From assembly GCA_002385815.1 (NCBI GenBank), contig DGEE01000023.1:1-14540 (forward strand): 14,540 nucleotides of DNA. Reading direction: 5' to 3'. Each line of letters begins with the position of its first letter. Position 1 is the stretch's first letter. Position numbers and translations under genes: made by a program. The DNA is from Hungateiclostridiaceae bacterium UBA3934. Lineage in GTDB: Bacteria > Bacillota > Clostridia > Acetivibrionales > DTU013. Below the pieces are notes generated by a model. The model did not search any database. It saw nothing but the letters and a program-made list of their open reading frames with translations, and was not told the DNA's origin. Positions 1 through 8,120 of the stretch are shown piece by piece.

Positions 1-19
1 AGATGTGTATAAGAGACAG
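1..19. other. Nextera transposase mosaic-end adapter (library artefact)
   Basis: Bases 1-19 read AGATGTGTATAAGAGACAG, which is identical to the 19-base Nextera/Tn5 mosaic end used in sequencing library preparation. It sits exactly at the left edge and is followed directly by coding sequence. It is therefore almost certainly untrimmed adapter and not genomic DNA, and the left edge marks a contig end. The real genomic bases upstream of position 20 are unknown. Confidence 0.96.
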
Positions 20-1020
20 TGGTAACGCTGAAGCAAATATCGCAAATATGCGGTATGTCGATTTCTACAGTATCGAAGGCTATGAACGGCCAGCCGGACG
101 TCAATCCGGCCACAGCCGAACGTATCCGGCAGGTGGCTCGCGATTTGGGATATCATCCCAACGCAGCCGCTCGTTCTCTTAAGACCAAACGGTCATATCT
201 TATTGGTGTTTTGTTTGCCGATCAGATAAACCATGAATATTTTGCAAATGTTCTTAACAGTATCCGCAATACAGCGACAAATCTTGGCTATGACATCGCA
301 TTTGTCAATGACCGGGTCGGTAATTCGAAAATGAGTTTCTACAATCATGCCGCTTACCGGAATTGTGACGGTGTCATAATCATGGAGGCACGATTTGAGG
401 ATCCCGATGTTGTTGAGCTCGCAGCCAGTGATTTGCCGATCGTTGTATTGGACCATGTTTTTTCCGGGTGTGTATCGGTCATGACGGACAATGTGGAGAG
501 CATGGTAGAGATAGTCCATTATCTTGTCGGCAAAGGCCATCGGAAAATCGCATTTATCCACGGTCAGGAAAATGGTTTCATCACTCAGAAGCGTATCGCA
601 GGATTCTATAAAGGTTGTATGGAGCTGGGCATCCGGACACCCGAAGAATACATCATCAGCGGGAAATACCACGATCCGGATGAGAGCGCCACTGCGACTG
701 AAAAACTTCTTTCACTTCCGGATCCTCCGACTTGCATCATTTATCCGGATGATTACTCATATCTCGGGGGAATGAGCGTGATCGAGAAGCGCGGGCTTTC
801 GATCCCGGATGATATAAGTGTGGTCGGGTTCGACGGTATCGACCTTTCTCTGCATTTGCGGCCGCAACTGGCCACTTACCGCCAGGACGCAGTGATGATT
901 GGCAAGCAGGCAGTAATGAAACTTGTCGAGCAGATCGAACAGCATGGCAAAAAGCATGAAGAGCAAGTATTTGTCAAAGGCTCTTTCCAATCTGGAGGCT
1001 CTGTAAAACAGATCGACTGA
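19..1020 (+). CDS. LacI-family transcriptional regulator
   Basis: This is a DNA-binding sugar-responsive repressor of the LacI/GalR family, 333 residues, the usual length. Residues 3-50 form the N-terminal helix-turn-helix (LKQISQICGMSISTVSKAMNG), followed by the hinge (LGYHPNAAARSLKT). From about residue 58 comes the periplasmic-binding-protein-like effector domain. It includes the C-terminal family hallmark SVVGFDGIDLS near residue 270, followed by a TYRQD segment. The start is uncertain by one base: the apparent GTG at 19-21 takes its first G from the adapter, so the true start may be ATG, GTG or TTG. MVTLKQIS is nevertheless a typical LacI-family N-terminus, so little or nothing of the protein is missing. 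Its promoter lies outside the window. It is co-directional with the surface-protein and transporter genes, so it probably controls this locus in response to the imported sugar (inference). The inducer cannot be read from the sequence. Confidence 0.93.
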   Translation: MVTLKQISQICGMSISTVSKAMNGQPDVNPATAERIRQVARDLGYHPNAAARSLKTKRSYLIGVLFADQINHEYFANVLNSIRNTATNLGYDIAFVNDRVGNSKMSFYNHAAYRNCDGVIIMEARFEDPDVVELAASDLPIVVLDHVFSGCVSVMTDNVESMVEIVHYLVGKGHRKIAFIHGQENGFITQKRIAGFYKGCMELGIRTPEEYIISGKYHDPDESATATEKLLSLPDPPTCIIYPDDYSYLGGMSVIEKRGLSIPDDISVVGFDGIDLSLHLRPQLATYRQDAVMIGKQAVMKLVEQIEQHGKKHEEQVFVKGSFQSGGSVKQID

Positions 1021-1277
1021 TATTCGGACTGGACGACGGGTGGGGACTTCGGACAGACCAGAGTGTGCAGTGATGACTTCTGATCAGGACGGGACCGCAT
1101 TGGCGGTTGAGATAGAGAGTAAAACGGAACTTCCCTTCAGGGCGGGAAAGGTATTCAAACCGAACCGTACCGCGTGTGTTATTCCTGCGAAATGGAAGTG
1201 CCGTTTCAGGCTTTTTCGTGAACTGCAGGCGGGAGCCCGTCACATTACACCAAATATTATATGAAAGGAGTAATATA
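1021..1277 (+). other. Intergenic leader with several hairpins upstream of surface protein gene
   Basis: This 257-base gap contains no plausible gene. It holds several short inverted repeats. ACCGC/GCGGT lies at 1094-1107, TTCCC/GGGAA at 1131-1148, and the 8-bp palindrome CTGATCAG at 1080-1087. An imperfect CCTG..AAA / TTTCAGG stem at 1184-1210 is followed by CTTTTT. The last could be a weak terminator or attenuator in the leader of the next gene. No convincing sigma-A promoter was found, although TATTAT at 1255-1260 is -10-like. I do not recognise a known riboswitch class. Confidence 0.4.
1264..1270 (+). promoter_or_regulatory. Ribosome binding site that decides the surface protein start
   Basis: AAAGGAG at 1264-1270 lies 7 bases before ATG at 1278. 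It selects this start over the in-frame upstream ATG at 1176. The protein from 1278 begins directly with a signal peptide (MKKKLISLLLVLVLTAG). Confidence 0.9.
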
Positions 1278-3458
1278 ATGAAGAAGAAGCTCATTTCACT
1301 ACTGCTGGTATTGGTTCTGACAGCCGGCATCCTGACAGTTCCTTCTCTGGCAGATACAAATGACAATGGTACATTTGCGTATCTGATGTATGCCGATGCA
1401 TCCTGGACGAACCAGTACTGGGGCAATGATGACCCAGACAGCGGAATCACGGCGACTAACGCAGACATCACCGGTCCCGGAGAATATACGGTCGGACTCG
1501 ATTTCACAGGAACGGAGGCCGGTGAGGCAAAAGGCATAGCTTTTACGGCACTTGGCATCGATCGCGGTGAGCTTATCTATCCCTACTCAACGATCGAGCT
1601 TAAGTCGATCAGGATCAACGGAGAAGAAGTAGAGTTTACAAAAGGATACACGAGTTCTGATGATGGTATCACCACCCGTATGAACATTTTCAATGAATGG
1701 GTGGCAGAGCTCCCTTACGATGCGAGGAGCTTTGACAATGATATTTCTGATGCTTCGCCCGTTATCGTATCAAAAGATGCATTCGCTTCTGTCAAGACCA
1801 TCGAGATATCTTTCAAACTGCATGAACCCTCGGATACAGCATATCTGATGTATGCCGATGACTCCTGGACATACCAGTATTTTGGCGGCGATGCCGAAAA
1901 CGGTATCATTGCAAAAAATGCGACGATAACCGGGCCGGGTACATACACGGTTGGGCTCGACTTTACACAAACAGAGGACAAAAAGGCAGAGGGTCTTGCT
2001 TTTAGCGCACTCGGAGTCACCAGCGGTGAAAGGATCTTCCCTGGCTATTGTATAAACATTAAAGACATCAAGGTCAATGGCAAGTCAATAAGCTTCAAAA
2101 AAGGCTACACAAGTTCAGACGATGGGATAGTGACCCGTATGAACATTTATAATGAGTGGGTCGGGGAGCTTCCCTGGAATGCCAGATCTTATGACGGAGA
2201 AGTCGATGATGCCGGTTGGATAATTATCGACAAGGAGCTGTTTGATTCCGTTGAGACCGTTGAAGTAACATTTGATTATGCACAGCCTTCGGCTGAAGCG
2301 TATATCATGTTTGCTGATACGGCCTGGGAATATACATACTTCGGTGATCCTGTCGATACTGGTGTTGCTGCGACAAAGGCAACAGTTACACACCCGGGTA
2401 TCTACAAAGTAGCTCTTGATTTCACGGGAACAGAAGAAAAGGCAGCTTCTGGCGTTGCATTTACCGCACTCGGTATTAAGAATGCTGAGATATCGCATCC
2501 CGGATGGTTCATAAATATTGAATCCATTAAGGTCAACGGAGAAGAAATAGAATTCACAAAAGGATATACCAGTTCGGATGACGGAAAAGAAACCCGCATG
2601 AACATCTATAACGAGTGGGTCGGGGAACTTCCTGAGAATGCTCGCTCCAACCAGGGTCTGGAGGATGCAGGCTGGATAATCGTCGACAAGGAGGCATTTG
2701 CCTCTGTGGAGACCATGGAAATCGTATTTGCTTTTGTCCGCGGTGAAAGGCCCAAGAAGGACGATGGCCCGGAGATCGATATAGATGAAGCGCTGGCTGC
2801 CGACTACAACGCTTACTTCGGAATCCAGACAGAAAACTATATCTTCCGTAATCCATGGAACGAAGCGAATTATGGAAAGCATACAGACAACTTTACTCAT
2901 CTGACCGGATGGGATGACGACAACAACCAGGTTGATTACGGCGGATCCTTCACTGATGCTTTGGTCAACGGCAACGGCACATTTACGGTGGGTGTCGATC
3001 TTGGCTCCATGGGGCTGGGTTCAGATACCTTCATACGCATGCTTTTTGTATCCACCGATATACCCAGTGTGCTGTATGATAAAGGCCATATAGATATCAG
3101 TGATGTAAAAACGTCCTTTGACGGCGGAAGAGCCCAGACGAAATACACTGTCAATACAGATGGCGAGTTCATACAGATCGACATCCTCAACGAATACACC
3201 TCCACCGGTACGGAAGCTATTGCCTACAGCATGCCGGACAAGGGCATCACGATCACCTTCACAGTTACCGGTCTGAGCAAAGATGCCGGTGTACAGGAAG
3301 AGACGACAACACCCGAACCTTCAACGCCAACTGAACCTGCTCCCTCCGGAGAACTGCCGAAGACCGGCGGACTGCCGGGAGAACTCATATATGTAACAGG
3401 TTTTGCTGTTGCATCACTTGGAGTATTCCTGAAGGTAAGGAAAGATAAGAAAGTCTGA
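1278..3458 (+). CDS. LPXTG cell-wall-anchored protein with tandem repeats of an unnamed domain
   Basis: A secreted surface protein of 726 residues that sortase would attach to the cell wall. Residues 1-25 are a signal peptide (MKKK, a hydrophobic core, then a PSLA cleavage region). Three similar domains of about 154 residues start near residues 34, 188 and 341. Each opens with AY(L/I)M(Y/F)AD and contains a nearly invariant stretch KGYTSSDDG..TRMNI(F/Y)NEWV.ELP. A fourth, diverged copy (about 512-665) keeps the FTVGVDL and ILNEY positions. A Thr/Pro/Glu-rich linker then leads to LPKTG at 693-697, a hydrophobic segment, and the basic tail KVRKDKKV. This is a complete class-A-type sorting signal. 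I do not recognise the repeat as a named family; its strand-rich pattern suggests a beta-sandwich. Placement between a LacI regulator and a sugar importer suggests carbohydrate binding or capture at the wall (inference). A substrate-independent surface role is also possible. Confidence 0.85.
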   Translation: MKKKLISLLLVLVLTAGILTVPSLADTNDNGTFAYLMYADASWTNQYWGNDDPDSGITATNADITGPGEYTVGLDFTGTEAGEAKGIAFTALGIDRGELIYPYSTIELKSIRINGEEVEFTKGYTSSDDGITTRMNIFNEWVAELPYDARSFDNDISDASPVIVSKDAFASVKTIEISFKLHEPSDTAYLMYADDSWTYQYFGGDAENGIIAKNATITGPGTYTVGLDFTQTEDKKAEGLAFSALGVTSGERIFPGYCINIKDIKVNGKSISFKKGYTSSDDGIVTRMNIYNEWVGELPWNARSYDGEVDDAGWIIIDKELFDSVETVEVTFDYAQPSAEAYIMFADTAWEYTYFGDPVDTGVAATKATVTHPGIYKVALDFTGTEEKAASGVAFTALGIKNAEISHPGWFINIESIKVNGEEIEFTKGYTSSDDGKETRMNIYNEWVGELPENARSNQGLEDAGWIIVDKEAFASVETMEIVFAFVRGERPKKDDGPEIDIDEALAADYNAYFGIQTENYIFRNPWNEANYGKHTDNFTHLTGWDDDNNQVDYGGSFTDALVNGNGTFTVGVDLGSMGLGSDTFIRMLFVSTDIPSVLYDKGHIDISDVKTSFDGGRAQTKYTVNTDGEFIQIDILNEYTSTGTEAIAYSMPDKGITITFTVTGLSKDAGVQEETTTPEPSTPTEPAPSGELPKTGGLPGELIYVTGFAVASLGVFLKVRKDKKV
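1377..2750 (+). repeat. Three tandem protein-domain repeats (about 460 bp each)
   Basis: The copies start at 1377, 1839 and 2298, giving periods of 462 and 459 bases (154 and 153 codons). The motif KGYTSSDDG is identical in all three copies while its codons differ. The repeats are therefore old duplications kept by protein-level selection and not a recent DNA expansion. A diverged fourth copy spans roughly 2811-3270. Confidence 0.85.
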
Positions 3459-3463
3459 TGTCA

Positions 3464-3512
3464 ATAAGGGAAGGTGCGGTCCCCTGGGGGGCCGCGCCTG
3501 CGGTCCCTTTAT
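3464..3512 (+). terminator. Rho-independent terminator after surface protein gene
   Basis: Beginning 6 bases after the TGA stop, a long GC-rich hairpin pairs AGGTGCGGTCCC with GGGGCCGCGCCT, with two G-T wobbles and a tiny loop. An outer AAGGGA/TCCCTTT stem is separated by a GCGG bulge. The stretch ends in TTTAT. The U-tract is short, but the stem is very strong. It should uncouple the surface gene from the transporter operon, at least in part. Confidence 0.75.
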
Positions 3513-3522
3513 CATCGCCTTT

Positions 3523-3548
3523 ACGATACATGATCCCAGCTTTATCGT
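3523..3548 (+). promoter_or_regulatory. Small inverted repeat before permease operon
   Basis: ACGATA at 3523-3528 and TATCGT at 3543-3548 form a 6-bp inverted repeat with a 14-base spacer, ending just before the Shine-Dalgarno AAGGAG (3551-3556). It could be a regulator half-site pair or a minor hairpin. No clear -35/-10 pair was found in the 108 bases between genes. Confidence 0.25.
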
Positions 3549-3566
3549 TTAAGGAGAATACATGTT

Positions 3567-5048
3567 ATGAATAAAACGGCTATACAACCGAAAGGACTCA
3601 ATATCGCAAAAGAGCTTAATACTTCAAAACCGTCAACGATACTGCACGGTATCCTTCGCATATGTTCATTGATCTTATGTTTGAGCATGTTTTTTCCCGG
3701 ACTTAATCCGGCACGTATTTCGAATCTGATAAACAGAAATATTTCATTGTTCACGACGGGGTTATCGTTTTCAGACCTTACTACCAAGTTCAATGCCATG
3801 TTCAGGCAGGGCGCAGTGGATAAATCCACGTTCGTATTGCTGAGCGCAGCATCTGTCGTCATCATTGTCGGTACGGTCCTCTGCGGGATCGGCGGATGTA
3901 TGTCACTTGGCAACAACCGTATGAAGTCGCGTGGTATCTGGTTCCCTATTGTGGGATCCCTGATAGCCTCCGGCGGTCTTGTTGGTATTTACAGGTCTTA
4001 CCTGCAGCTTCAGGCTTCCAGAGGCGCAAAGCGTGCGCAGGTGGTATTCCCCTCAGTTTTCTACTTGTATATTGGTCTTTTGGGCCTTATATTACTGGTC
4101 AGCCTGATAATACTTTTGACTGAGAGGCGGCTCGAAAAGGAAGACAAGATGGAGATGCCCGAGAAATATTCACTCTTTCTTATGCTGCTGCCCATCATAG
4201 TCCTGGCATTCATATTTTTATATCTTCCGCTCTATGGATGGCGTTATTCATTTTTCGATTACAAGGCTGGCGGCACTTTGAGCCGCGAAAATTTCGTAGG
4301 GTTCAAATGGTTTACGATCCTGTTCCGGAATCCTGCGACAGTCAGAGATATAGTGCGTGTTTTGCGTAATACCTTAGTGATGAGTGGTCTTGGCATCCTG
4401 ACAAGCTGGGTGCCTATGGCATTTGCGATCCTCCTTAATGAAATAAGAAGCAACCGCTTCAAACGTTTAGTTCAGACAGTAACGACTATTCCCAATTTTA
4501 TCAGTTGGGTCCTGGTCTATGCGATCGCCCTTGCGATTTTCAGTACAGAGGGCTTTTTGAATTCATTCCTTGAGCTTTTCAATGCCAATCAAAATACGAA
4601 CTGGCTGATGAATTCAGACCATATGTGGACAAAGATGCTGCTTTGGGGCATGTGGAAGAGCCTCGGCTGGAGCGCTATCGTTTACATAGCTGCAATCGCG
4701 GGCATTGACCAGGAGCTGTATGAAGCCGCTAAGATAGATGGTGCGGGCCGTTTCCAGAGAGTCTGGCATATCACGGTGCCAGGTCTCATGCCGACGTATC
4801 TGGTGCTTCTGCTGCTTACGATAGCCGGAGCTCTCAGCAACGGTCTTGAACAATACCTTATGTTCCAGAACGCGAATAACAAGGACGTTATAGAAGTCCT
4901 GGATCTGTACGTTTACAACATTGGTATAGACGGAGGCAGGATCCCGCTTTCAACTGTTATCGGAATGAGTAAATCTCTGATCAGCATCACCCTGCTGTTG
5001 TTTGCAAACAGATTGTCCAAGTTTGTTCGCGGCGAAGGAATAATTTAG
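3567..5048 (+). CDS. Carbohydrate ABC transporter permease (LplB type) with N-terminal membrane extension
   Basis: One of two membrane subunits of a CUT1-type sugar importer, 493 residues. The permease proper occupies residues 200-493 and starts with the family signature LMLLPIIVLAFIFLYLPLYGW. It carries the ATPase-docking EAA loop at 386-400 (EAAKIDGAGRFQRVW) and ends in RLSKFVRGEGII. Usual LplB-like proteins are about 300-320 residues. Here residues 1-195 are extra and contain four predicted membrane segments (about 26-46, 88-112, 122-144, 163-185), of unknown role. The start is ATG at 3567 with AAGGAG at 3551-3556; the ATG at 3562 hits a stop after two codons. It heads the operon with the second permease (10-base gap) and the binding protein. 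No ATPase gene is present, so an MsmK-like shared ATPase encoded elsewhere is expected (family knowledge). Confidence 0.93.
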   Translation: MNKTAIQPKGLNIAKELNTSKPSTILHGILRICSLILCLSMFFPGLNPARISNLINRNISLFTTGLSFSDLTTKFNAMFRQGAVDKSTFVLLSAASVVIIVGTVLCGIGGCMSLGNNRMKSRGIWFPIVGSLIASGGLVGIYRSYLQLQASRGAKRAQVVFPSVFYLYIGLLGLILLVSLIILLTERRLEKEDKMEMPEKYSLFLMLLPIIVLAFIFLYLPLYGWRYSFFDYKAGGTLSRENFVGFKWFTILFRNPATVRDIVRVLRNTLVMSGLGILTSWVPMAFAILLNEIRSNRFKRLVQTVTTIPNFISWVLVYAIALAIFSTEGFLNSFLELFNANQNTNWLMNSDHMWTKMLLWGMWKSLGWSAIVYIAAIAGIDQELYEAAKIDGAGRFQRVWHITVPGLMPTYLVLLLLTIAGALSNGLEQYLMFQNANNKDVIEVLDLYVYNIGIDGGRIPLSTVIGMSKSLISITLLLFANRLSKFVRGEGII

Positions 5049-5052
5049 GAGG
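5047..5052 (+). promoter_or_regulatory. Shine-Dalgarno overlapping upstream stop codon
   Basis: AGGAGG at 5047-5052 shares its first two bases with the TAG stop of the first permease (5046-5048) and lies 6 bases before the ATG at 5059. This implies tight translational coupling of the two permease subunits. Confidence 0.85.
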
Positions 5053-5058
5053 TGCAGG

Positions 5059-5997
5059 ATGAACAATTTAACGGAGCTCAATTCTAAAACTGCCCGCCGT
5101 TCCGGATTCCGCAGGCGTCCGGGGGAAGTTGTTTTCGATGTGGTCAATGTCATAATGTTTACACTGTTTATGCTGCTTTGCGTATTTCCGTTTTACTACC
5201 TGTTTATCAACACCATTTCCGACAACGACCTCGTAGTAAAAGGCGCAATTACGTATTATCCCATCGGGATAAACTTTTCCAACTATATTGCACTAAAGGA
5301 AGTCAGCGACCTTGGCAACGCTTTCATTGTGACGATAACGAGGACCATCGTCGGGACGGCACTGATGGTGGTTGCAAGTGCCCTGGCCGGATATCTTGTT
5401 ACCAAGAAGAAGCTTTGGAAAAGAAGTTTCTGGTATCGCTACATCGTCATCACGATGTATTTCAACGCCGGTTTGATCCCCTGGTACATGAATATGCTGA
5501 TGCTGGGTCTGACCAACAACTTTATGGCATACATAATCCCGGGTATCGTAGCGCCGTTCAACATAATCCTTGTAAAAACCTACATAGAATCTATCCCTGA
5601 GGAACTGGAGGAAAGTGCATTCATAGACGGCGCATCGACATTTACGATTTTCCGGAAAATCATATGGCCTCTTTCGAAGCCTATCCTCGCCACGATAGCG
5701 ATTTTCGGAGCGGTCGGTAACTGGAACTCATTCCAGGATTCGCTGATACTGATGAAGGGTGCACCTCATCTTTTTACACTGCAGCATCGGCTGTATGTCT
5801 ATCTCGTTAAGGTCTCCGACCTGGAAACTGTTATGGCAGGCGGTGCAGGCACCACAATGGTGCTGGAAAACACTCTGAATTCCAAAGTTGTCAAGTATAC
5901 CATTGCGATGGCGACAATAATACCTATACTGCTGGTATACCCCTTCATGCAGAAGCATTTTACCAAGGGTATCATGCTTGGAGCGATAAAGGGATGA
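5059..5997 (+). CDS. Carbohydrate ABC transporter permease (YtcP/MalG type)
   Basis: The second membrane subunit of the importer, 312 residues, full length for the family. A short basic N-terminus (TARRSGFRRRPGE) precedes the first membrane helix (about 26-50). The EAA-type loop is at about 184-205 (EESAFIDGASTFTIFRKIIWPL), in the expected place. The protein ends in YPFMQKHFTKGIMLGAIKG, a C-terminus typical of YtcP/LplC-like permeases. It pairs with the upstream LplB-type permease and the downstream lipoprotein. No internal break is seen. Confidence 0.95.
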   Translation: MNNLTELNSKTARRSGFRRRPGEVVFDVVNVIMFTLFMLLCVFPFYYLFINTISDNDLVVKGAITYYPIGINFSNYIALKEVSDLGNAFIVTITRTIVGTALMVVASALAGYLVTKKKLWKRSFWYRYIVITMYFNAGLIPWYMNMLMLGLTNNFMAYIIPGIVAPFNIILVKTYIESIPEELEESAFIDGASTFTIFRKIIWPLSKPILATIAIFGAVGNWNSFQDSLILMKGAPHLFTLQHRLYVYLVKVSDLETVMAGGAGTTMVLENTLNSKVVKYTIAMATIIPILLVYPFMQKHFTKGIMLGAIKG

Positions 5998-6071
5998 TTT
6001 TGACGAAAGCTCACATAGCCGGGCACGTGTTCCGGATATGAAAATATTAAATGAATGAAAGGGTGCTCTGA
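5998..6071 (+). other. Short spacer before binding-protein gene
   Basis: This 74-base spacer contains a short inverted repeat, CCGG..CACGTG..CCGG, at 6019-6035 and the Shine-Dalgarno-like GAAAGGG at 6057-6063. It shows no convincing promoter or terminator, so the binding protein is probably co-transcribed with the permeases. The repeat could modulate the relative expression of the binding protein (inference). Confidence 0.4.
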
Positions 6072-8051
6072 ATGAAAAAGTGGAAAGGAATCAAAGGGAT
6101 CGTATCCATGATCCTGAGCCTGATGCTGATTTTCACCATGGTGTTCGGGATCACCGGCTGTTCCAGTGGTGATGAACCAGTAGACGGTGATCCGGTGGAA
6201 CAGGGAACAGGAGGCGGGTCGACGTCTGATCCGAATGGCGGCCAGACGTCTGCAGGCGGCAAGCAAGGTCAGTCATCCGATGGAACGACGGCAACTGACC
6301 AGCCTGCCCCGGGAGGTACATATGATGAGACAGGTGCTGAAGTTACTGATGATCAGCCGATAATCCAGGAAACAGAAGGTACCGGAGAGATAGAGGTAGT
6401 GGAAAGTACGGAGGTGGCTGAAAAGCCGGAACAGTTGATCACGCTGGATGTGTATTCGCAGCTTGCCAACTGGAGCGGATTCCAGACCGGCTGGTATGCT
6501 GCACTGCTGGAGGACAAATTCAATGTAAGGCTGAATATCATACCCGACTCTGAAGGCACTTATGAAACGCTTGTAGAATCAGGCGACATGGGCGACATCA
6601 TCGTATGGGGTGACAACGGTGCCGATTACAAGAATGCTGTGCAGCTCGGGCTTCTTTACGACTGGGAAGAAGGCGATCTCTGCAAGACCTACGGACCGAT
6701 GATCTGGAAGAACGCACAGATTGCTCTTGAGACAAACAGAAAGATCTCGGGAGACGGACACATCTATGGTATAGGCCACAACCTGGCGGCTACCAAGGAT
6801 GACCATGCCAGCTTCTTCTACACATGGGATATCCGGTGGGATCTGTACAAGCAGCTCGGCTACCCGGAAGTAAAGAATCTTGACGATTATTTTGATGTTC
6901 TGAAGAGAATGAAGGAAATCTGCCCGAAAGATGAAAACGGCAGGGAAACATATGCAGTATCTCTCTGGCCTGACTGGGATGGCAATATGGTGATGTATGT
7001 CAAGTCGATGGCTACAGCATATTACGGCTATGACGAACTGGCTGTGGGTCTGTACAATCCTAAAAATGGTGAATTCTATGACGCACTTATGCCCGACGGA
7101 CCATACCTGGAAATGCTGAAGTTCTTCAACAGGCTTTATCAGCACAATCTTCTCGATCCCAACTCCATGACCCAGACGTGGGATCAGATGTCCGATAAGG
7201 TCAAAGCCGGCGGTACATTCTTCTCAATATTCAACTTTGCCGGATCATCCACCTATAATACGACCGAACACATGCAGCAGAATAAAATGATGCTTTCGCT
7301 GGTGCCGAAGGACGCTGCTCCGGCTGTTTACGGCATGAGCCTGCTCGGCGGCAACCGTGTCTGGTCGATCGGGGCATATACAGAATATCCTGAGCTCTGC
7401 ATGGAGATCCTCAACTACCTCTACACGCCGGAAGGAGCGATGACTATCTGGTATGGTCTGCCAGAGCTGATGTGGTATTATGATGCAAACGGAAATACCC
7501 ACTTTACTGATCTTGGTCTGAGATGCAACCGCGATCCGCAGTATGATCTCGGCGGTGTTACGTGGACCAGCCGCGAAACAGGCAGAACATATCAGCTTGG
7601 TGGTAAGTTTACCGATGGTATGCTCCAGATCAACAACACGACCTGGGTAATCGACACCAGGAACCCGGATTCAAACGGTGAGACATTCAACAAGGATTCA
7701 TGGCGCAGTATGGCAGGTCCTGCTCAGAGCGCAATTGAAAAGGATTGGCGTGACTTCTTCGGTGTCACAACCATCGATGAATACATGAAGAAGGGCAAAT
7801 ATACAGTAGTTCCCGGAACATCCTATTCTGAGCCTAAACGTTCCGATGAACTCGAACTTATCTGGACACAGGTCACACAGGCAATCAAACAGTATTCATG
7901 GCGGGCTATTTACGCCAAGAATGACGGTGAGTTTAACTACCATGTAGAGCAGATGATCAAGATCTGCAATGAATACGGTTATGATCAGGTCCGTGAATGG
8001 AGCCGACAGCAAGCTGCAACACGCTACAGGCTGCAGGTCGCGGAGAACTGA
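6072..8051 (+). CDS. Extracellular solute-binding lipoprotein of sugar ABC transporter (LplA-like)
   Basis: The substrate-capturing lipoprotein of the importer, 659 residues. The basic, hydrophobic signal peptide ends in the lipobox GITGC, with Cys30 as the lipidated residue, so the protein would sit on the outer face of the membrane. Residues 31-120 are an unusually long Gly/Ser/Thr/Asp/Glu/Pro/Gln-rich linker that probably extends the binding domain through the wall. Residues from about 124 form the type 1 solute-binding domain (LDVYSQLANWSGFQTGWYAA onward). The size and aromatic content fit binding of a large oligosaccharide. The start ATG is preceded by GAAAGGG at 8 bases. It is the last gene of the permease operon, closed by the terminator at 8084-8120. 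The ligand is not determined. Confidence 0.92.
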   Translation: MKKWKGIKGIVSMILSLMLIFTMVFGITGCSSGDEPVDGDPVEQGTGGGSTSDPNGGQTSAGGKQGQSSDGTTATDQPAPGGTYDETGAEVTDDQPIIQETEGTGEIEVVESTEVAEKPEQLITLDVYSQLANWSGFQTGWYAALLEDKFNVRLNIIPDSEGTYETLVESGDMGDIIVWGDNGADYKNAVQLGLLYDWEEGDLCKTYGPMIWKNAQIALETNRKISGDGHIYGIGHNLAATKDDHASFFYTWDIRWDLYKQLGYPEVKNLDDYFDVLKRMKEICPKDENGRETYAVSLWPDWDGNMVMYVKSMATAYYGYDELAVGLYNPKNGEFYDALMPDGPYLEMLKFFNRLYQHNLLDPNSMTQTWDQMSDKVKAGGTFFSIFNFAGSSTYNTTEHMQQNKMMLSLVPKDAAPAVYGMSLLGGNRVWSIGAYTEYPELCMEILNYLYTPEGAMTIWYGLPELMWYYDANGNTHFTDLGLRCNRDPQYDLGGVTWTSRETGRTYQLGGKFTDGMLQINNTTWVIDTRNPDSNGETFNKDSWRSMAGPAQSAIEKDWRDFFGVTTIDEYMKKGKYTVVPGTSYSEPKRSDELELIWTQVTQAIKQYSWRAIYAKNDGEFNYHVEQMIKICNEYGYDQVREWSRQQAATRYRLQVAEN

Positions 8052-8083
8052 TACCGTAGTGACTGCTTGAAAAAGGCGAAGCG

Positions 8084-8120
8084 AAAGATATCCCCCTCTG
8101 TAAAGCGGGGGATATCTTTT
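8084..8120 (+). terminator. Rho-independent terminator of transporter operon
   Basis: AAAGATATCCCCC (8084-8096) pairs perfectly over 13 bp with GGGGGATATCTTT (8107-8119) around a 10-base loop, followed by one further T. The A-run and T-run inside the stem would make it function in both orientations. It lies 33 bases after the binding-protein stop. Confidence 0.93.

Noticed and set aside
1176..1277. In-frame ATG at 1176 giving a longer surface protein
   Set aside because: It lacks a ribosome site and would put 34 residues before the signal peptide; AAAGGAG before ATG 1278 is clearly better.
974..1558. 194-residue open frame on the minus strand
   Set aside because: It overlaps the surface protein gene and LacI end on the opposite strand, has no ribosome site and no recognisable domain; it mirrors coding sequence.
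2115..2900. 261-residue open frame on the minus strand
   Set aside because: It is antisense to the repeat-bearing surface protein and has composition typical of a shadow frame; the repeats on the plus strand are clearly the coding ones.
5998..6071. CcpA-type catabolite control site before the binding protein
   Set aside because: The TGACGAAAGCTCACA stretch does not fit the cre consensus at the key A-R-C-G positions.
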